Shown here one piece after another: positions 44,890 through 57,231 of a DNA stretch of 64,000 nucleotides. Both the position numbers and the translations under genes were made by a program. Origin of the DNA: Nageia nagi (taxonomy: Eukaryota > Pinophyta); the NCBI GenBank assembly GCA_050084985.1, contig JBITNC010000001.1, forward strand, positions 101,308,001-101,372,000, in the 5' to 3' direction. The stretch's first letter is position 1. The number at the start of each line of letters is the position of its first letter. Under the pieces are notes generated by a model, which was not told the origin of the DNA, ran no database searches, and saw only the letters and a program-made list of their open reading frames with translations.

Positions 44890-45189
44890 AGAGGAAAGAA
44901 GAAGAAGAAGGAATATGGAGAGGAAGGATTCCTCATCAACAACCCCAAGGACAACTTTTGTCACATTAAGAACGTCACGTAACTGAAGAAATTATGGCAA
45001 AGTAAAGGGTTTCATGAAGATGTCTACAATCTACTCATTTATGGGGATAGACTTTAAACCAAGTGTACTATCCTGGATATGTTGTCGAATAAAATGCATG
45101 TGCACCTCAATGTGCTTGGTGCGCTGGTGCTCAATCGGATTGCATAAAATGTGAATCGCACTCTGACTATCACACCAACAAATGATGGC
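44890..45189 (-). pseudogene. Copia C RNase H, 3' part (left of the copia A insertion)
   Basis: Minus strand: IICWCDSQSAIHILCNPIEH, QRTKHIEVHMHFIRQHI, then IPINE, a stop, VDIFMKPFTLP. This is the C-terminal half of Ty1/copia RNase H (Y.DNQSAI.L..NP..H.RTKHI...HFIRE....L..IPT.....DI.TK.L). The catalytic DNQ is DSQ. Its N-terminal half (ALSSTE) is at 53785-53900, split by copia A; with one TCTAT copy removed the two halves abut. A stop follows before the PPT of C. Confidence 0.85.
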
Positions 45190-45194
45190 TCTAT
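45190..45194. other. Target-site duplication TCTAT, left copy
   Basis: Matches 53780-53784 on the other side of copia A. Perfect 5-bp duplication within the RNase H gene of copia C. Confidence 0.92.
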
Positions 45195-45694
45195 TGTGAG
45201 GATTGAAATATAACACAAATAATCCTAAACTACCAAGATCTCATGAAAGCTCACAATTCACATCTAAATAACTCACAAAGTAATCTCACAACATAACACA
45301 AGATGTAAGTGGTTCTTCCAACTAGGAGTACATCCACTAACTAGATCTTTTCTTCAATCACAGATACAACTCTCTTACAATCCTCCTAATCTCAACTTCT
45401 ATGCTCTATCCGATAGCATAACTTTACTCCACAAATTGTTGTATGATCACAAAAAGGGAGCATTCTATTTATAAGATAAAATCTCTCTTTGGATCACCCT
45501 TTTATCCAATGTACAAAAGCATGACATGCACATCCTTTTACCCAAGGGACATGCTCATGACATGGAGTGTAGGACAAGTTACATTATCATATTCACTTAA
45601 ATACTTAAGGTATTAAATGATACCCTTAAGTATTAGTGAATTTACAAAGAGGATTAATACAAACCTTTACAATAATGCATTATACATTCCAACA
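45195..45694 (-). repeat. Copia A 3' LTR
   Basis: Element-sense TGTTGGAATGTATAATGC ... CAATCCTCACA. Abutted on its right by the PPT. Confidence 0.92.
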
Positions 45695-45703
45695 GTCCCC
45701 CTT
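45695..45703 (-). other. Copia A polypurine tract
   Basis: Element-sense AAGGGGGAC directly before the TGTTGG start of the 3' LTR. Confidence 0.8.
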
Positions 45704-46406
45704 AATGCAATATTGGGATAGAGTGAATAAGAGAGAAGAAGAAGACAAAGTAAGAGAGTTCTCCTCCAAAGAGATACAATGAAGATAAGAACTTTTTACA
45801 TATTTTTGAAGTAAAAAAGATCTAGTTTGAGACTCACTACTTTGCCAAATACAATCATTAACCACAACTGATTTCAATGTACATGAAGTAGTCATCCAAC
45901 TAGAAGTCATGAAGAGTTTCCAAGAGCTTGCATACTTGAGGTAAGTAACCTGCAATCTCAAAGGAACATACAAGTCATAAGTAGCTCAAATAACAAGATT
46001 AGTTAGATGCAACATATTCATCTCAACAAGGATAGATGAATCACACAAATGCCATCATGAACTGATCAATGGTGCACTATAAGTCATCATAAGATGCCAT
46101 GCTAAAAAACTCATAGTCACTTGCTATATATAAAACATGTGTTGATTATCATTACAAAATAGATCATGCACCTACGAGTTCCTCACATATGGATAACTGA
46201 ATAGTGCCAAAAGACACATAAGAGTTTCTCACACATGGATAACTTAACAGTGCTAGATTGGCCAATCTTTTTGCTCTAAAAATCTGTATAAGTTCTTCAC
46301 ATAGAGTGAACTTACCATGAAGGTGTACAACAAAATCAACATTATATAACATAAAATCCTCCTAGGGGTGAAGTTGTAATCACAAACATGAATTCAACAC
46401 AAGAAT
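45704..46406 (-). other. Copia A region between RNase H and PPT
   Basis: About 700 bp without recognisable coding potential. It matches 57240-57956 in copia B at about 94-95 percent, far closer than the coding regions of A and B match (about 83 percent). Confidence 0.7.
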
Positions 46407-46830
46407 TCAAATTTCACTCCCCCTTGAGGGCAACTTCACCAACTCAATAGCATCCCTATACTTAAATAACTGTGCTTCAGGAAGGGGCTTGGTGAACAAA
46501 TTAGCAAAGTTTAAAGTAGATGGACAATACTCCAAGTGTATGATGTCATCAAGAACCTTTTCCTTGATAAAATGGGCTTGGATTTTCACATGTTTTATTC
46601 TTTAATGGAACACAAGATTCTTAGCCAAAGAAATAACTAATTAATTATCTGAAGAAATCAGAGATGAGCTAGCTTGCTCATTTCTAATTTCTTTCAAAAG
46701 ATGTCTTAGCCAAATAGCTTCCTGGGCTACAATAGACATGACATGGTATTCGACTTCTATGGTGGAAAGAGAAATAGTAGGTTGCTTCTTGGAATTTCAA
46801 GAGATAGCACCTAAACCAATGCTAAACACA
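46407..46830 (-). pseudogene. Copia A RNase H remnant
   Basis: Minus strand: ISLSTIE-like start region, EAIWLRHLLKEIRNEQA, then after stops KIQAHFIKEKVLDDIIHLEY and CPSTLNFANLFTKPLPEAQL. The last two are the copia RNase H tail (HFI.E.......L.Y.PT....AD..TKPL). It removes the RNA template in reverse transcription. Several stops. Confidence 0.8.
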
Positions 46831-46954
46831 TATGTAGAGGTTGATTTTTTATCATCTCTATCTCCCCCATAGTTAGAATCTGAGAATCTTGAGAGAATAA
46901 ATAAGAGTAACTTAGAATACTTGAGAGCAAGATCCTTTATCCCTACAACATACC

Positions 46955-47905
46955 TTAAGATTTACGTAATAGCATTAAAATGCTCAACATATGGTTCTGC
47001 ATGAATCGTGCCATCAGATTCATTGTAAAGATAATATCTGGCCTAGAAAACGTCAAATATAGAAGACTACTAATTAATTGCCTATAAGTGATAACATCAA
47101 CCAATTGAGAGTTGAAGCTCAAAGAAATGATGATTCGAAGAGAGACTGGAATCGTAGCATATCTACACTCTTCCATTCTAAACTTCTACAAAATGTCTAA
47201 TATATACTTAGATTGACTAAGATAAGTACAATCTTTATATTTATAAACTTACATTGCCAAGGTAGTAATGTAAGAGACCAAGATCAGTTATTTCAAACAT
47301 TACCTTAAGTTTGGATATGCACTTTTGAATGATTTCTTCATTGTTACTAGTTATTAGAAGATCATCCACATAAAGGAGAATCAAGACCATATCTTTTCCT
47401 TGATTGAGCACATATATATCAAAGTTAAAAAAACATTTGGAGAATCCAATGTCTATAAAGTATCCTAAAATCTTCTTATACTAGGCTCTAGGTGCTTACT
47501 TGAGTTCATACAATGACTTCTTTAGCTTACACACAAAAGAATCTTTACCTTCCATAATAAACTCATGAATATTTCCACATCTAAGTCACCATGAGAAATG
47601 CACTCTTGATGTCAAGTTGAAAAACTTTCCATCCTTGAGCTGTAGCAAGAGTAAGGTTAATTTTAATAGTGGGCATCTTTTCTATGAGAGCAAATGTTTC
47701 TTCATAATCTACATCGTATTTTTGAGAACCTTTGACTACTAACCTTGCTTTGTATTTCTCAATATCCCCAATTGAATTGAACTTGACCTTTTAGATCCAC
47801 TTATTGCCAATTACATTTTTTTCATTGGAAAAAGGAACCAAGTCCCAAGTTTTATTTTTCATAAGTATCTCATGCTCAATTTTCATGGGTTCCACCTAAC
47901 ACTCA
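46955..47905 (-). pseudogene. Copia A reverse transcriptase remnant
   Basis: RVT_2-type RT. Minus strand shows NEKNVIGNKWI, GDIEKYKARLVVKGSQKYDV, YEETFALIEKMPT and QGWKVFQLDIKSAFL, then the catalytic LLYVDDLLIT (YVDD at 47361-47372), and VDVITYRQLISSLLYLTFSR with PDIIFTMNLMARFM (C-terminal). Stops lie between these, for example after SAFL. The order and strand match the rest of element A. Confidence 0.88.
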
Positions 47906-48044
47906 TGCTTAGAAGCATCTTTGAAAGATAAGGGCTCATGCTTGTTATCAATTTTGGCAAATAAGGATTTGTTCAAGGTCATGCTCCTTGTTACCTTTTA
48001 TGTTAGAGAATTTTGCTCTTGAGGTGAATTATCTACATCAATAT

Positions 48045-48960
48045 CTAACCAGCTAGATCAACTAAAGAGTCCTCTAGATCATTCACATCCTCATTAGAAA
48101 TAAATTCTTTAAGAAGTTTATTGAACTTGATATCTCTTGAAATGAACACTACTTTGTAGGATGGAGAGTAGAGCTTGTAACCTCTATGCTGATTATCATA
48201 ACCCATAAAGATGCATTTTTTAACTCTTTTATCCAATTTCTTCCTTTTTCTCAGAAATAATGTAGAAGAATGCTTCACAACCAAATACTCTAAGGTGAGA
48301 AATGTTAGGTTTTCTTCTTACCATGCCTCAAAAGGAATTTTACCTTGAACAACTTTTATGGGACACCTATTCAAGGTGTAAATAGCAATGCTCACTACTT
48401 CATCCCATAAGAAACTAGGAAGATTACCTAGCATGCACCTAGCTATATCCAAAATTATCTTATTTTTCCTTTCAATAACACTATTTTGCTGAGGAGTGTA
48501 AGGAATCATAAATTATCTCTTAATTCCATACTTAACATAAAATTCATTGAACTCATTACTATTGTATTCTCTCCCATTATCTAATCTCAACATCTTGATT
48601 TTAAGATTAGTTTGATTTTTAACTAAAGCCTTAAAAATCTTAAAACTCTTAAAGGTTTGATCCTTATGCTCAAGTAGATAGCCAAAAGTCATCCTACTAA
48701 AATCATCAATGAAGGTCAAGATGTAGGATGCTCTTCCAAAGGACTTAGTCTAAAACATACCCATCAAATTTGAATGCACAAGTTGAAGAGGTTGAGATGC
48801 TCTTATTACCTTATCTATTTTAAACTTTTGTCTATGCATCTTACCAAAAATGCACTTCTTGCATAGACCAATCTAAGGATAAAGAGAAGATAAACTTTTC
48901 ACAAGTTCATGGTCTTTCATAACTTGAATACTCTTGTGGTTAAGGTGCCCTAAATGTTAC
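48045..48960 (-). pseudogene. Copia A integrase remnant
   Basis: The GAG-pre-integrase part HLGHLNHKSIQ...CKKCIFGK precedes the core. Core: LTFIDDFSRMTFGYLLEHKD (first Asp), MLRLDNGREYNSNEFNEFY (second Asp), then a stop and YTPQQNSVIERKNKIILDIA (Glu), so the D-D-35-E triad residues are all readable. The distal part has RVKKCIFMGYDNQHRGYKLY, the usual copia phrase KCIFLGY....KGYRLY. At least three stops. Confidence 0.88.
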
Positions 48961-48964
48961 TGCC

Positions 48965-49345
48965 AAAGATTACCTCTAGAACACACACTAGTAGCAAGAC
49001 ATATCTTTGTTGGTACTTGATCCATAATATATAGATAATCTTTTGCTAATATTTTAACCAATGTGGTAAGTCTTTTCTTAATGAACCAAGATTGAGAGTC
49101 AAACTCAAATGAGTACCCTTTTCTAGCAACTTGGATTACAAAGAGAAGGTTCATCCTAAGCTTAGAAATATAGAGCATATTATCAAAAAACTTTAAATGA
49201 ATCAACACACTCCCAATGCCTTGGATTTTAAGGATAGAGTTATCACCTATCACAACTACATCTTTCCTATACTTATGAACATTGTCAAACTTATCTTTTT
49301 CAAAGCATGGGTGATTATTGCAACCAGAGTTAACAATCCAATCAC
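48965..49345 (-). pseudogene. Copia A protease remnant
   Basis: Minus strand CDWIVNSGCNNHPCFEKD, equivalent to W..DSG.S.HMT; the catalytic Asp is Asn (NSG, 49323-49331). It continues VVVIGDNSILKIQGIGSVLI and NMLYISKLRMNLLFVIQVAR, the Y.P.L..NLLSV.QL region. Dead by active-site loss and stops. Confidence 0.82.
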
Positions 49346-49379
49346 ATAAAAAAGTTTAAGACATAAAGTAGAGCATTAT

Positions 49380-50335
49380 AGCAAAATTAGCTTGAATATT
49401 CTTTTTCCCTTTGAAGTTCTTTACATTTCCATTACTTTTGTTCTTTTTCTCTCTTTTCTTTTTATAGAAATCAACTTCTTTGTGACCTTGTATGCTATAA
49501 AAGTTACAATTTTCATCAAACTTTTTCTTAAAATTTTGTTTGCTTACCTTACCTTTTCCATCTCTTTACTTGAAGTGGTTGTTGTTGTCATTATTCCTAT
49601 TATTGTTGAAGTTGTTCTTGTTGTTGTTGTTGCCTCTTTTCTCAAACCTTTTGAAGGAAGAAGAATAAGATATCTTATGATAATTGAAGTTCTTAAAAAG
49701 AGTTTTGGTTGCTCTAAGAGCAACATTATTATCCTTACAAGAAAAAATGAACACCTTTTTATTAAGGGTTTCCTCATGCTTCAAAAGAAGCCTAAAAAGG
49801 TTCTAAGGGAGAAGACTTATTCTTCATCATCAAATATTATTTCCATAACCATCATAAAGTTTTAAAACTTTAAAGAAAGGCTTTGAAAAATGATGAATAC
49901 CATGAACTTATCATTGATCCAATTACACCCACAACCAACAAGTTAGGTCCTTAGGTCAATTATTTTGTTTAAGTAGATGGCAATATTTTCATCTTCCCCT
50001 TGATGAGATTGAAATTTTTTTTGGAGAATAGTAAACCTTTTAGAAAACTTAGATTCAAGGTAGATTTGCTTAAGCTTATCCTAAGCTTCCTTTGTTGAGG
50101 TTGAGAATGAAATCATCAGGAGCACATCATCTGAAACTACATGAAAAATCATGGAGGTAGCCAACTCATTCTTCATGTTGTAGGTCTCAAGTGGCTTCTC
50201 ATCTATAGGAGTAATAAGGTTCTCATTCACTATTTACCAAAGCTTCCTTTTCTGTAATTCAACTCTCATTCATGGTTTCCAAATCCCAAAGTTGGAACCA
50301 TCAAGAATATGGTTGGGTAAGAAGTTATCTACCAT
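49380..50335 (-). pseudogene. Copia A gag remnant
   Basis: Starts at the ATG complementary to 50333-50335: MVDNFLPNHILDGSNFGIWK, matching the copia gag opening (F.G.NY..W). It goes on through a UBN2-like region (FQSHQGEDENIAIYLNKIID) to an Asn-rich stretch (NNNNKNNFNNNRNND) and a decayed zinc knuckle CNFYSIQGHKEVDFYKKK in which Cys residues have become Tyr. Multiple stops. The Asn-rich stretch comes from a GTT/AAC triplet run at 49575-49635. Confidence 0.8.
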
Positions 50336-53261
50336 TTGCTACACAAGAATGTGAATAAATAATAAGCATATGTTTCAAAATAATATTACATGATAAGTTT
50401 TAATCCAAGTAAATTATAATAAAGACATGCATGAATTATTTTACAAGTGCAAATATTTTACAACTTAAATAATATACAACCTATGTACCCAAATACATTT
50501 CTCATCACCAAGAATTGTAGATGTAGAGTGACATTATTGAGGTTTATTTTCTTATCTAAAATTAGGCCTTCACCTGAATGCTTGTACAAAAGGAGCCCAA
50601 GTACTACCAATCCTTAACCAACTCGCCTTGGTCAGTATTATACTTTCTCACAAGGAGAAGTAACTACTATTTTTCAAGGTTATGATTTTTATTGGATTAG
50701 CTAAATTATTAATCTTGATTAGGTTTCAAGTTTTCCTCATAGGTTATCATATTAATCCCTAAATGGATGTGCATACATGTGGTATCACTACACACATGCC
50801 TATCCACCTATTGGAGTTATATATAGACCAACAAAAGACTTAGGGGCAATTGAGAAGTATGAACTTTTCACCATTTGGATCATCAGACTAAAGGCTCTAG
50901 TCTACTTGTCCTCACCTTGTGGATCCCCAAATAAGTCATGTTGTGGAATGAACGTACGGATGTGTTCATTTTAGGGAGTTTCTCATCTCAATGTTTGTGT
51001 TTTTGTTTGCATAAGCAAATAAACCAAAATGTGAAATATGAAGTAAAAAAGAGCATAAGTAAAACATCATCCATTCGTAATTTTTGAAACCTAAGAGTTC
51101 AATGGGTTTTGTTTACCAACCCCTAAAGGACATCTTTACATCATTCTTTATTTGCACAATTCCATTCCATACTTTGCATAAGGAAATAAAAAATTAGGGA
51201 GTCATCAAATGCATCATAACTTTAAAAAATTAAGTAATAAGCATGCATTAGTCCCATCGCTTGAACATTTTAAGTAAACATGCATATTTCCTACACAAAA
51301 CTAGTTCATTCAAAAAGAATTTTAAAGCAAGCACTTAATAGGCATTAACATGCATTATTTTCTTAATTTGCATAAGTCTATCTATCACTTTGCAATATAA
51401 ATACTTAGCATGCATTATTTAACTTTAAAAAAAAGTAAGGATCATGCATCATCCTATTAATTTGCATAAGTTAACTTTTCCAAAAAAAGAATAAATACTT
51501 AAGTATAAACATGCATCATTTCCAAGTTTGCATAAGTTTATTAACTTTGCATAAAAAATGAATGCTTTATAGAGATATCAAAAATTCTAATCATGCATCC
51601 AAGAAATTTTAATATTTTAAGAGGTATGCATTCTAATCTTTTTTTAAGTAAAAACAACAATAAAATTCCCCCTTATTTACTTAAAAAGATTTTAAGATGC
51701 CCCACATTCAATAGATACTAAAAAATTAGATTACCTAAATTTTGTACTAGTATCTTTATTGCAATAGGTGAAAAAAAAAAAATCAAGGCAAAAAAATATC
51801 CCCCTTTATAACATTAGGCTATAAGACATATTTTAATGTAAGCAATTAAAAATATAACATTTAGAGAGCTCGCATGTTTCAAAGATACTTTTAAGAGTAA
51901 TGATGATATCTTACTCAAACATTAATGCAAATTTGTCCATCTACTTCACTTTAGAGCAACATCATTACAAAGCTTTAAATTTGGAGTATAGGATTTTAAA
52001 TGTTTATGGAGTGGCGGTATTAAATAAAAAATGCCTTGTAAGAAACAACCAAAAATGCACCAACTAAGTCATTAAATGAGAGCCCCTTAAGATGGAAAAA
52101 CAAAGCGTGCAAGCCACCTCAATAAAAAATTAGAAAAAAAAGGAGGGGGATATGTAATAAAATATTACATACGTCAAAGAGGAAAAAAATAGGAAGCAAA
52201 AAAAATCACTAGCTAGGGCCATGAGGGACACAAGAGAGAGACCCATGAGGTTACGAGGGGCCAAACAATGGTCGAAGGGCAGTGCTCGAGAAATGGTTGG
52301 GTGAGAAGAGTGGAGGTCAAAGAAAGGTGGGTGAAAGAGTCCATGAAGCAAGGGGGAAATGAATCCAAAGCTGGTTTAGCACCCTCGACCTATTCAGGTA
52401 GCCAGAATAAATAAGCTTTCCCATAAAGTTGCATAGAGATTGGAGAGGAGAGGGGTTACAATGACTTGGATGGCAACACCAAGGAGAGGCTGTGAATGAA
52501 GCTGTTGATCTAAAGTGAGAGGAGAGACCCAAAAATGAAGCTCATATGATGTGTCATTGAGAGAGCATTGCATTTTTTGAAGGTAAAATATCAAATCCCC
52601 AAAAAGAAGGTGTAGAGGGCGTAGGAAGAAACATGTAGGGAGAACAAAAAAAATGTGTAAGAGAGGAGGGGAGAAGAACAGGAAGCTAAGAGAGCACCTC
52701 CTTCATAAATAATTAAAATAACAAGTGTCCAATTTTTTTGAAAAAAAAATATTGTCTCTTTTGCATGGTGAAAGAAATATTTATATGTAAATATATTCTT
52801 TTGATAAAAAAGGAGATGCAACCATCATTTTTTTGAAAATATGTTTTAGAATATATTATAAACACATAAAAAAGGAGGAATAGTTTTGAAAAGAAAACTT
52901 CATAACATTGAAAAAATATATACTATCTTGTCCCCTTTTTTTATTTCTAAAAAAATATTATTTGAAACAAAAAAAATTCAATTTTTGTATACTAACCCAA
53001 TTTTTTTAAATTAGCAATATGCTTAGCAATAGAAAATTACAAAAAAAAAGGTTAGTAAACAATTGCATCATTTTAGGTACACAAAAAAAATGAAATAACA
53101 CATCTTCAAAAAATATGTTAGTATCACAATAATTAAAAAACAAATTAACCAAGAAGGAAGAGATTTATACCTTCTCTTGTATATACCTCAAATAAGAAAA
53201 GTAGAACTCAAAAGATGATGAAGAAGGATGGAGAACCTCCAAGCTGTTGAAGAACTTCCAC
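50336..53261 (-). other. Copia A leader, with a CATGCAT-rich stretch
   Basis: Untranslated leader between PBS and gag, with no ORF of note. Within 51200-51630 the word CATGCAT occurs at least seven times (about 51240, 51280, 51349, 51409, 51444, 51508, 51591) plus two ATGCAT. The matching leader part of copia B (61886-63378) is equally rich, so this is a family trait. 52130-52330 is purine-rich. Confidence 0.7.
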
Positions 53262-53265
53262 ACTT

Positions 53266-53278
53266 GGCTCTAATACCA
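53266..53278 (-). other. Copia A primer-binding site
   Basis: Element-sense TGGTATTAGAGCC, two bases after the 5' LTR. One mismatch (C to T) to the initiator-Met-tRNA word TGGTATCAGAGC. Confidence 0.85.
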
Positions 53279-53280
53279 AA

Positions 53281-53779
53281 TGTGAGGATTGAAATATAAC
53301 ACAAACAATCTTAAACTACCAATATCTCATGAAAACTCATAATTCACATCTAAATAGCTCACAAAGCAATTTCACAACATAACACAAGATGTAAGTGGTT
53401 CCTCCAACTAGGAGTACATCCACTAACTAGATCTCACTTATTTCACAAATATGAACTCTTACAATTCTCCTATTCTTATCTCCTATACACTATCCTATAG
53501 CATAACTTTACTTCTCTAATTGATGTGTAATCACAAAGAGGGAGCCTTCTATTTATAGGCCAAAATCCCTCTTTAGATCACCCTTTTACCCAATGTAAAA
53601 AGGTATGACATACAACTCCCTTTTATCCAAGGGGCATGCTCATGACATGGAGTGTAGAACAAGTTACATTATCATATTCACTTAAATACTTAAGGTATGA
53701 AATGATACCCTTAAGTATTAGTGAATTTACAAACAGGATTAATACAAACCTTTACAGTAATGCATTATACATTCCAACA
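53281..53779 (-). repeat. Copia A 5' LTR
   Basis: Element-sense TGTTGGAATG...CCTCACA. TATA CTATAAATAG (complement of 53549-53559). Confidence 0.92.
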
Positions 53780-53960
53780 TCTATGCTTGGGAAAGTTGAA
53801 CTTCTCAAGTAATTAGCAAAGCCATAAAGCCTCTTGACTCGTATACACTACAACCTTGTACTCTCTCAGTTGAAGAAAGTGCAATACCCTACTGCTTCTT
53901 GCATGACCAAGTAATAGGTGATAAGTTGAGACAAAATAGGTAGCCATAAGTGGATCAACG
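53780..53960 (-). pseudogene. Copia C RNase H, 5' part (right of copia A)
   Basis: Starts with the right copy of the TCTAT duplication (53780-53784). The minus strand reads IALSSTE at 53870-53890, then a degraded VVVYASQEA-like segment and KFNFPKH-like end, which joins IICWCDSQSAI at 45189. This is the standard copia ALSSTEAEY entry to RNase H. It shows precisely which gene copia A disrupted. Confidence 0.75.
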
Positions 53961-55090
53961 ATCCTCTAAGGAACCAACCTAATTAAAATCTATGAAGCCT
54001 ATCAATATTGGATCACATATGGAGTAGTGCAATCATAATGTAAATTACCCTTGATGTATTTGAGAATCTTCTTGGTAGCTTGCTAATGCAACTTGTGAGG
54101 GGTTTATGAAAACCGAGATACTAGCCCAACAACATATGAAATATCAAGTTGTATGTGTTTGAGGTAGAGAATAATCTTAACTAGTTAGCAATATGAGGTA
54201 GCATCACACAGAGGTGTGGTACAAGTGGAAGTAAATGTCAACCGTATCTAAAATGGTATCAAAGATGGCTTGCAGTCAACCATATGAATCCTCTAAAGTA
54301 AATCCAAGGCATACTTATGTTGAGAGAGGGAAATACTTGAATCTGACTATGTGACCTGAAAGCTAAGGAAATAATGGGCAAGTTGAAGGTCTTCCATCTC
54401 AAATAGTGTAGAGAGTGATTTTTGAACAGTTTGGATGTGGGATAAGGAGCTTCCAATGAGAAGAAGATCATCAACATACAACACTAGAATGGTGATGTAG
54501 TTAAAGTCTCTTCAAATGTATATTGTAGGGTTTTACTGATATTGTATGAATCCAAAAGAGACAAAGAACATATTCATCTTCTCATACCATATCCTAGGTG
54601 CTTTCTTGAGGAGATAGAGAGATTTTCATAGCCAACAAACAAGTGATGAATCCTTGATGAAACCAATAGATTTATCATGTATATCTCTTCTTCCAAATCG
54701 CCATGTAAGAAGGTATTCTTCACAACTATCTAGTATACAGACCATCTTTATGTTGTAGCTAGAGAAAGAATAAGAAACATTGAGTCCATCTTGGCCATAA
54801 GCACAAAGGTCTCTGAATAGTCGATACCCTCTACCTGGTAAAATCCCTTGGATACAAGTCGTATCTTATGCTTGTCAACATATCCATAAATTGTGTACTT
54901 GGTATGATATACCCATTTACATCCAACTTCCTTCTTGGAGGAAGGGGTACAAGCTCCTATGTATCATTATTCATCAATGAAGAGTACTCTACAACCATAG
55001 TAGCATCCCACTCTAGAAGACCATGTGCCTCAAAAAATGATGTGGGTCTCCTAAAATTGCCTAACTAACAAGGCTAGAACTAGTAGAATG
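53960..55090 (-). pseudogene. Copia C reverse transcriptase remnant
   Basis: Minus strand: EYSSLMNNDT at the start, ELVPLPPRRKLDVN, then GYIIPSTQ frame-shifted reads, the palm phrase TILVLYVDDLLLIGS (YVDD at 54467-54478), and FEMEDLQLAHYFL. This is a different copia lineage from A/B, judged by wording and by its shorter LTR. Numerous frameshifts and stops. Confidence 0.8.
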
Positions 55091-55559
55091 GAAACAAGAT
55101 GGAGGAAGATCCTCAATATATGGTATTGCATCCTCAAGTGTCAACAAAGACCATCTAGGCATAGGTGGAGAAGTAGCAACAAGATCTATCTAAACTAAAT
55201 AAGTGACAACTACAGGATTCTCCACTACGAAAAATGCAACAATATCATGTGTATCATTCACATCAGCAATTATGTCATGTGGGACATCAAAAGAAGAGGG
55301 AGAAGAAGAGATAGGAGCATCAAGAATACACTCATCAAACTAAATATGTTTCTTAAAGAAAACATCATGAGTATTGGGGTCCAAGAGGTGATATACCTTC
55401 ATGTTCTCATAGTAGATGATAGATATGAGGGGCTTGTTTCTAGTTCAAGTCTCTTCAAGAGTCATATAAAAAAGATTCTAATGTGGAGTGCAATTTTGAA
55501 TGTAATTCACATAGTTTACTACCTCTACCTAATAGATCAAGAGAATATATTTGGAATGC

Positions 55560-56010
55560 ATCATGTTGTTGGCCATTTCCTTCAATGTCTAATTCTTCCT
55601 CTCTGTAACTTCATTCTATTATGGAGTCTGTGGGACTAAGTGCTAGTGAATAATACCATGGGTGGCCATAAACTCCAAAAATTGATTATTGAAATACTCC
55701 CCCCATTATCTATGTAGAGCTTCTTATTGTAAGATGAAGACTGCTCCTCAACCAAGGCTTTGAAATCCTTGAAGTGAGAAAACACCTCTCTTGTACTTGA
55801 GGAAATATATCCAAGTACAATGAGATAATTCATCTATGAATGTGAGCATATATCGAGCTCCAGTAAAGGATGTGTGAGAGAAATTCATCAAGTCATTATG
55901 TACCAACTCCAATGGTGATGATGCATGATGAGCTCTACCATACGAGAATGGATATTAATGTTGTTTTCCAAGTGCATAACCTAGAAAAACACCATCAGAA
56001 TAAGTTATCT
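55560..56010 (-). pseudogene. Copia C integrase remnant
   Basis: Minus strand: REVFSHFKDFKALVEEQSSS and KLYIDNGGSISIINFWSL, the second-Asp region (L..DNGGEY....F...), followed by a frame-shifted TPQQNEVTEREE-like stretch with the Glu. 55090-55560 between it and RT is the linker, with no recognisable domain. Inactive. Confidence 0.72.
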
Positions 56011-56399
56011 TTGGCAAACCGATGACCATGTCATGACTATGCAACTATTGTAAGTATTGATAGTTGAGGTATCCAAACCTCTCATGCCAAATCTTGCTCA
56101 CTAAATCTACATAAGCAACCAAACTCATAGCAAAGATGGAGTTATCAAAAATCTCAAAATGGTAAAGGCACAATGTATGACCAACCATGCACCATGGAAT
56201 AAATTTTTGATCTAGCAAACTCTGGATCTCAAATCCTTATGGAGTAAACATGATATTCTATCCCAAACTAGAGTTGCAAATTTGGTATACAAAGAGTAGG
56301 TCGGTGGTAATCTTAAGAATATAGAGAACATAATTGATGTGGCCCCATCAATAAGAACATCTCCTTATCCCTTGAATAAGATGAAGGAGGTTTCACCAA

Positions 56400-56744
56400 C
56401 CTCAATGCATGAAACTAAACTCGAATCAAATGAATAAAAAGAATTTTTTAAAAAAGTCATGTGTTGAGTGGCACCTAAATCAATAACCCACATATCTGAA
56501 GTAGCTTTTCCCTTACCTTAAACATTTAAGGCCTTGTGTTTCTCTTTTCTTTGTTGATCATCATAAGCCTTCTTCCTGCATACATTACTTTTATGCCCTA
56601 TTTTTTTACAATAGAAACATGTAAGCTTTTTAGAAGAAGAGTTGGGTTATGAATCTTTGGGTTTAGGAACTTGTTGTGGAGAAGGAGTAGTGGTTTGATG
56701 TTTGTACTTTTTCTTATCCTTACCCCTAGCATGAGATGTAGAAA
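56400..56744 (-). pseudogene. Copia C gag zinc knuckle and protease start
   Basis: Minus strand from right to left: HARGKDKKKYKHQTTTPS (basic gag tail), CFYCKKIGHKSNVC (an intact CX2CX4HX4C zinc knuckle, about 56579-56620), then DMWVIDLGATQHMTF. The last is the protease site with DLG for DSG (56473-56481). The gag N-terminus is cut off at 56745 by copia B. Confidence 0.8.
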
Positions 56745-57231
56745 GTGAAAGAATTGACCTATAAGGAGAATAACTTTCAACTATCAAGATCTCTTGAAAT
56801 CTTACAATACATCTAACAAACTCACAAAGATAACACAATATGTAAGTGGTTCCTCCAACTAGAAGTACATCCACTAACTAGATCTTTTCTTCAATCACAG
56901 ATACAACTCTCTTACAATCCTCCTAATCTCAACTCCTATGCTCTATCCGATAGCATAATTTTACTCCACAAATTGTTGTATGATCACAAAAAGGGAGCAT
57001 TCTATTTATAGGACAAAATCTCTCTTTGGATCACCCTTTTATCCAATGTACAAAAGTATAACATGCACATCCTTTTACTCAAGGGGCATGGTCATGACAT
57101 GTAGTGTAGGATAAGTTACATTATCATATTCACTTAAATACTTAAGGTATCAAATGATACCCTTAAGTATTAGTGAATTTACAAATAGGATTAATACAAA
57201 CCTTTACAATAATGCATTATACATTCCAATA
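56745..57231 (-). repeat. Copia B 3' LTR
   Basis: Same family as the copia A LTRs. The element-sense start is mutated (TATTGGAATG for TGTTGGAATG); PPT GGGGAAC abuts at 57232. The terminal ~60 bp at the left end is more diverged. It is far closer to the copia A 3' LTR than the two A LTRs are to each other. Confidence 0.85.

Larger units (their letters stand above)
45195..53779 (-). mobile_element. Complete, decayed Ty1/copia element A (8,585 bp)
   Basis: LTRs at 45195-45694 (3') and 53281-53779 (5'), PBS, gag, protease, integrase, RT, RNase H in copia order, PPT, and the TCTAT duplication at both ends. Every coding domain carries stops or frameshifts. The leader between 5' LTR and gag is unusually long (about 2.9 kb). 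The two LTRs differ by well over 10 percent by eye, so it is old, yet its 3' LTR is much closer to that of copia B. Confidence 0.92.

Noticed and set aside
49392-49865. 157-codon plus-strand ORF with a Val/Ile-rich core
   Set aside because: Antisense to the Asn-rich part of copia A gag; the Val run comes from the GTT triplet repeat.
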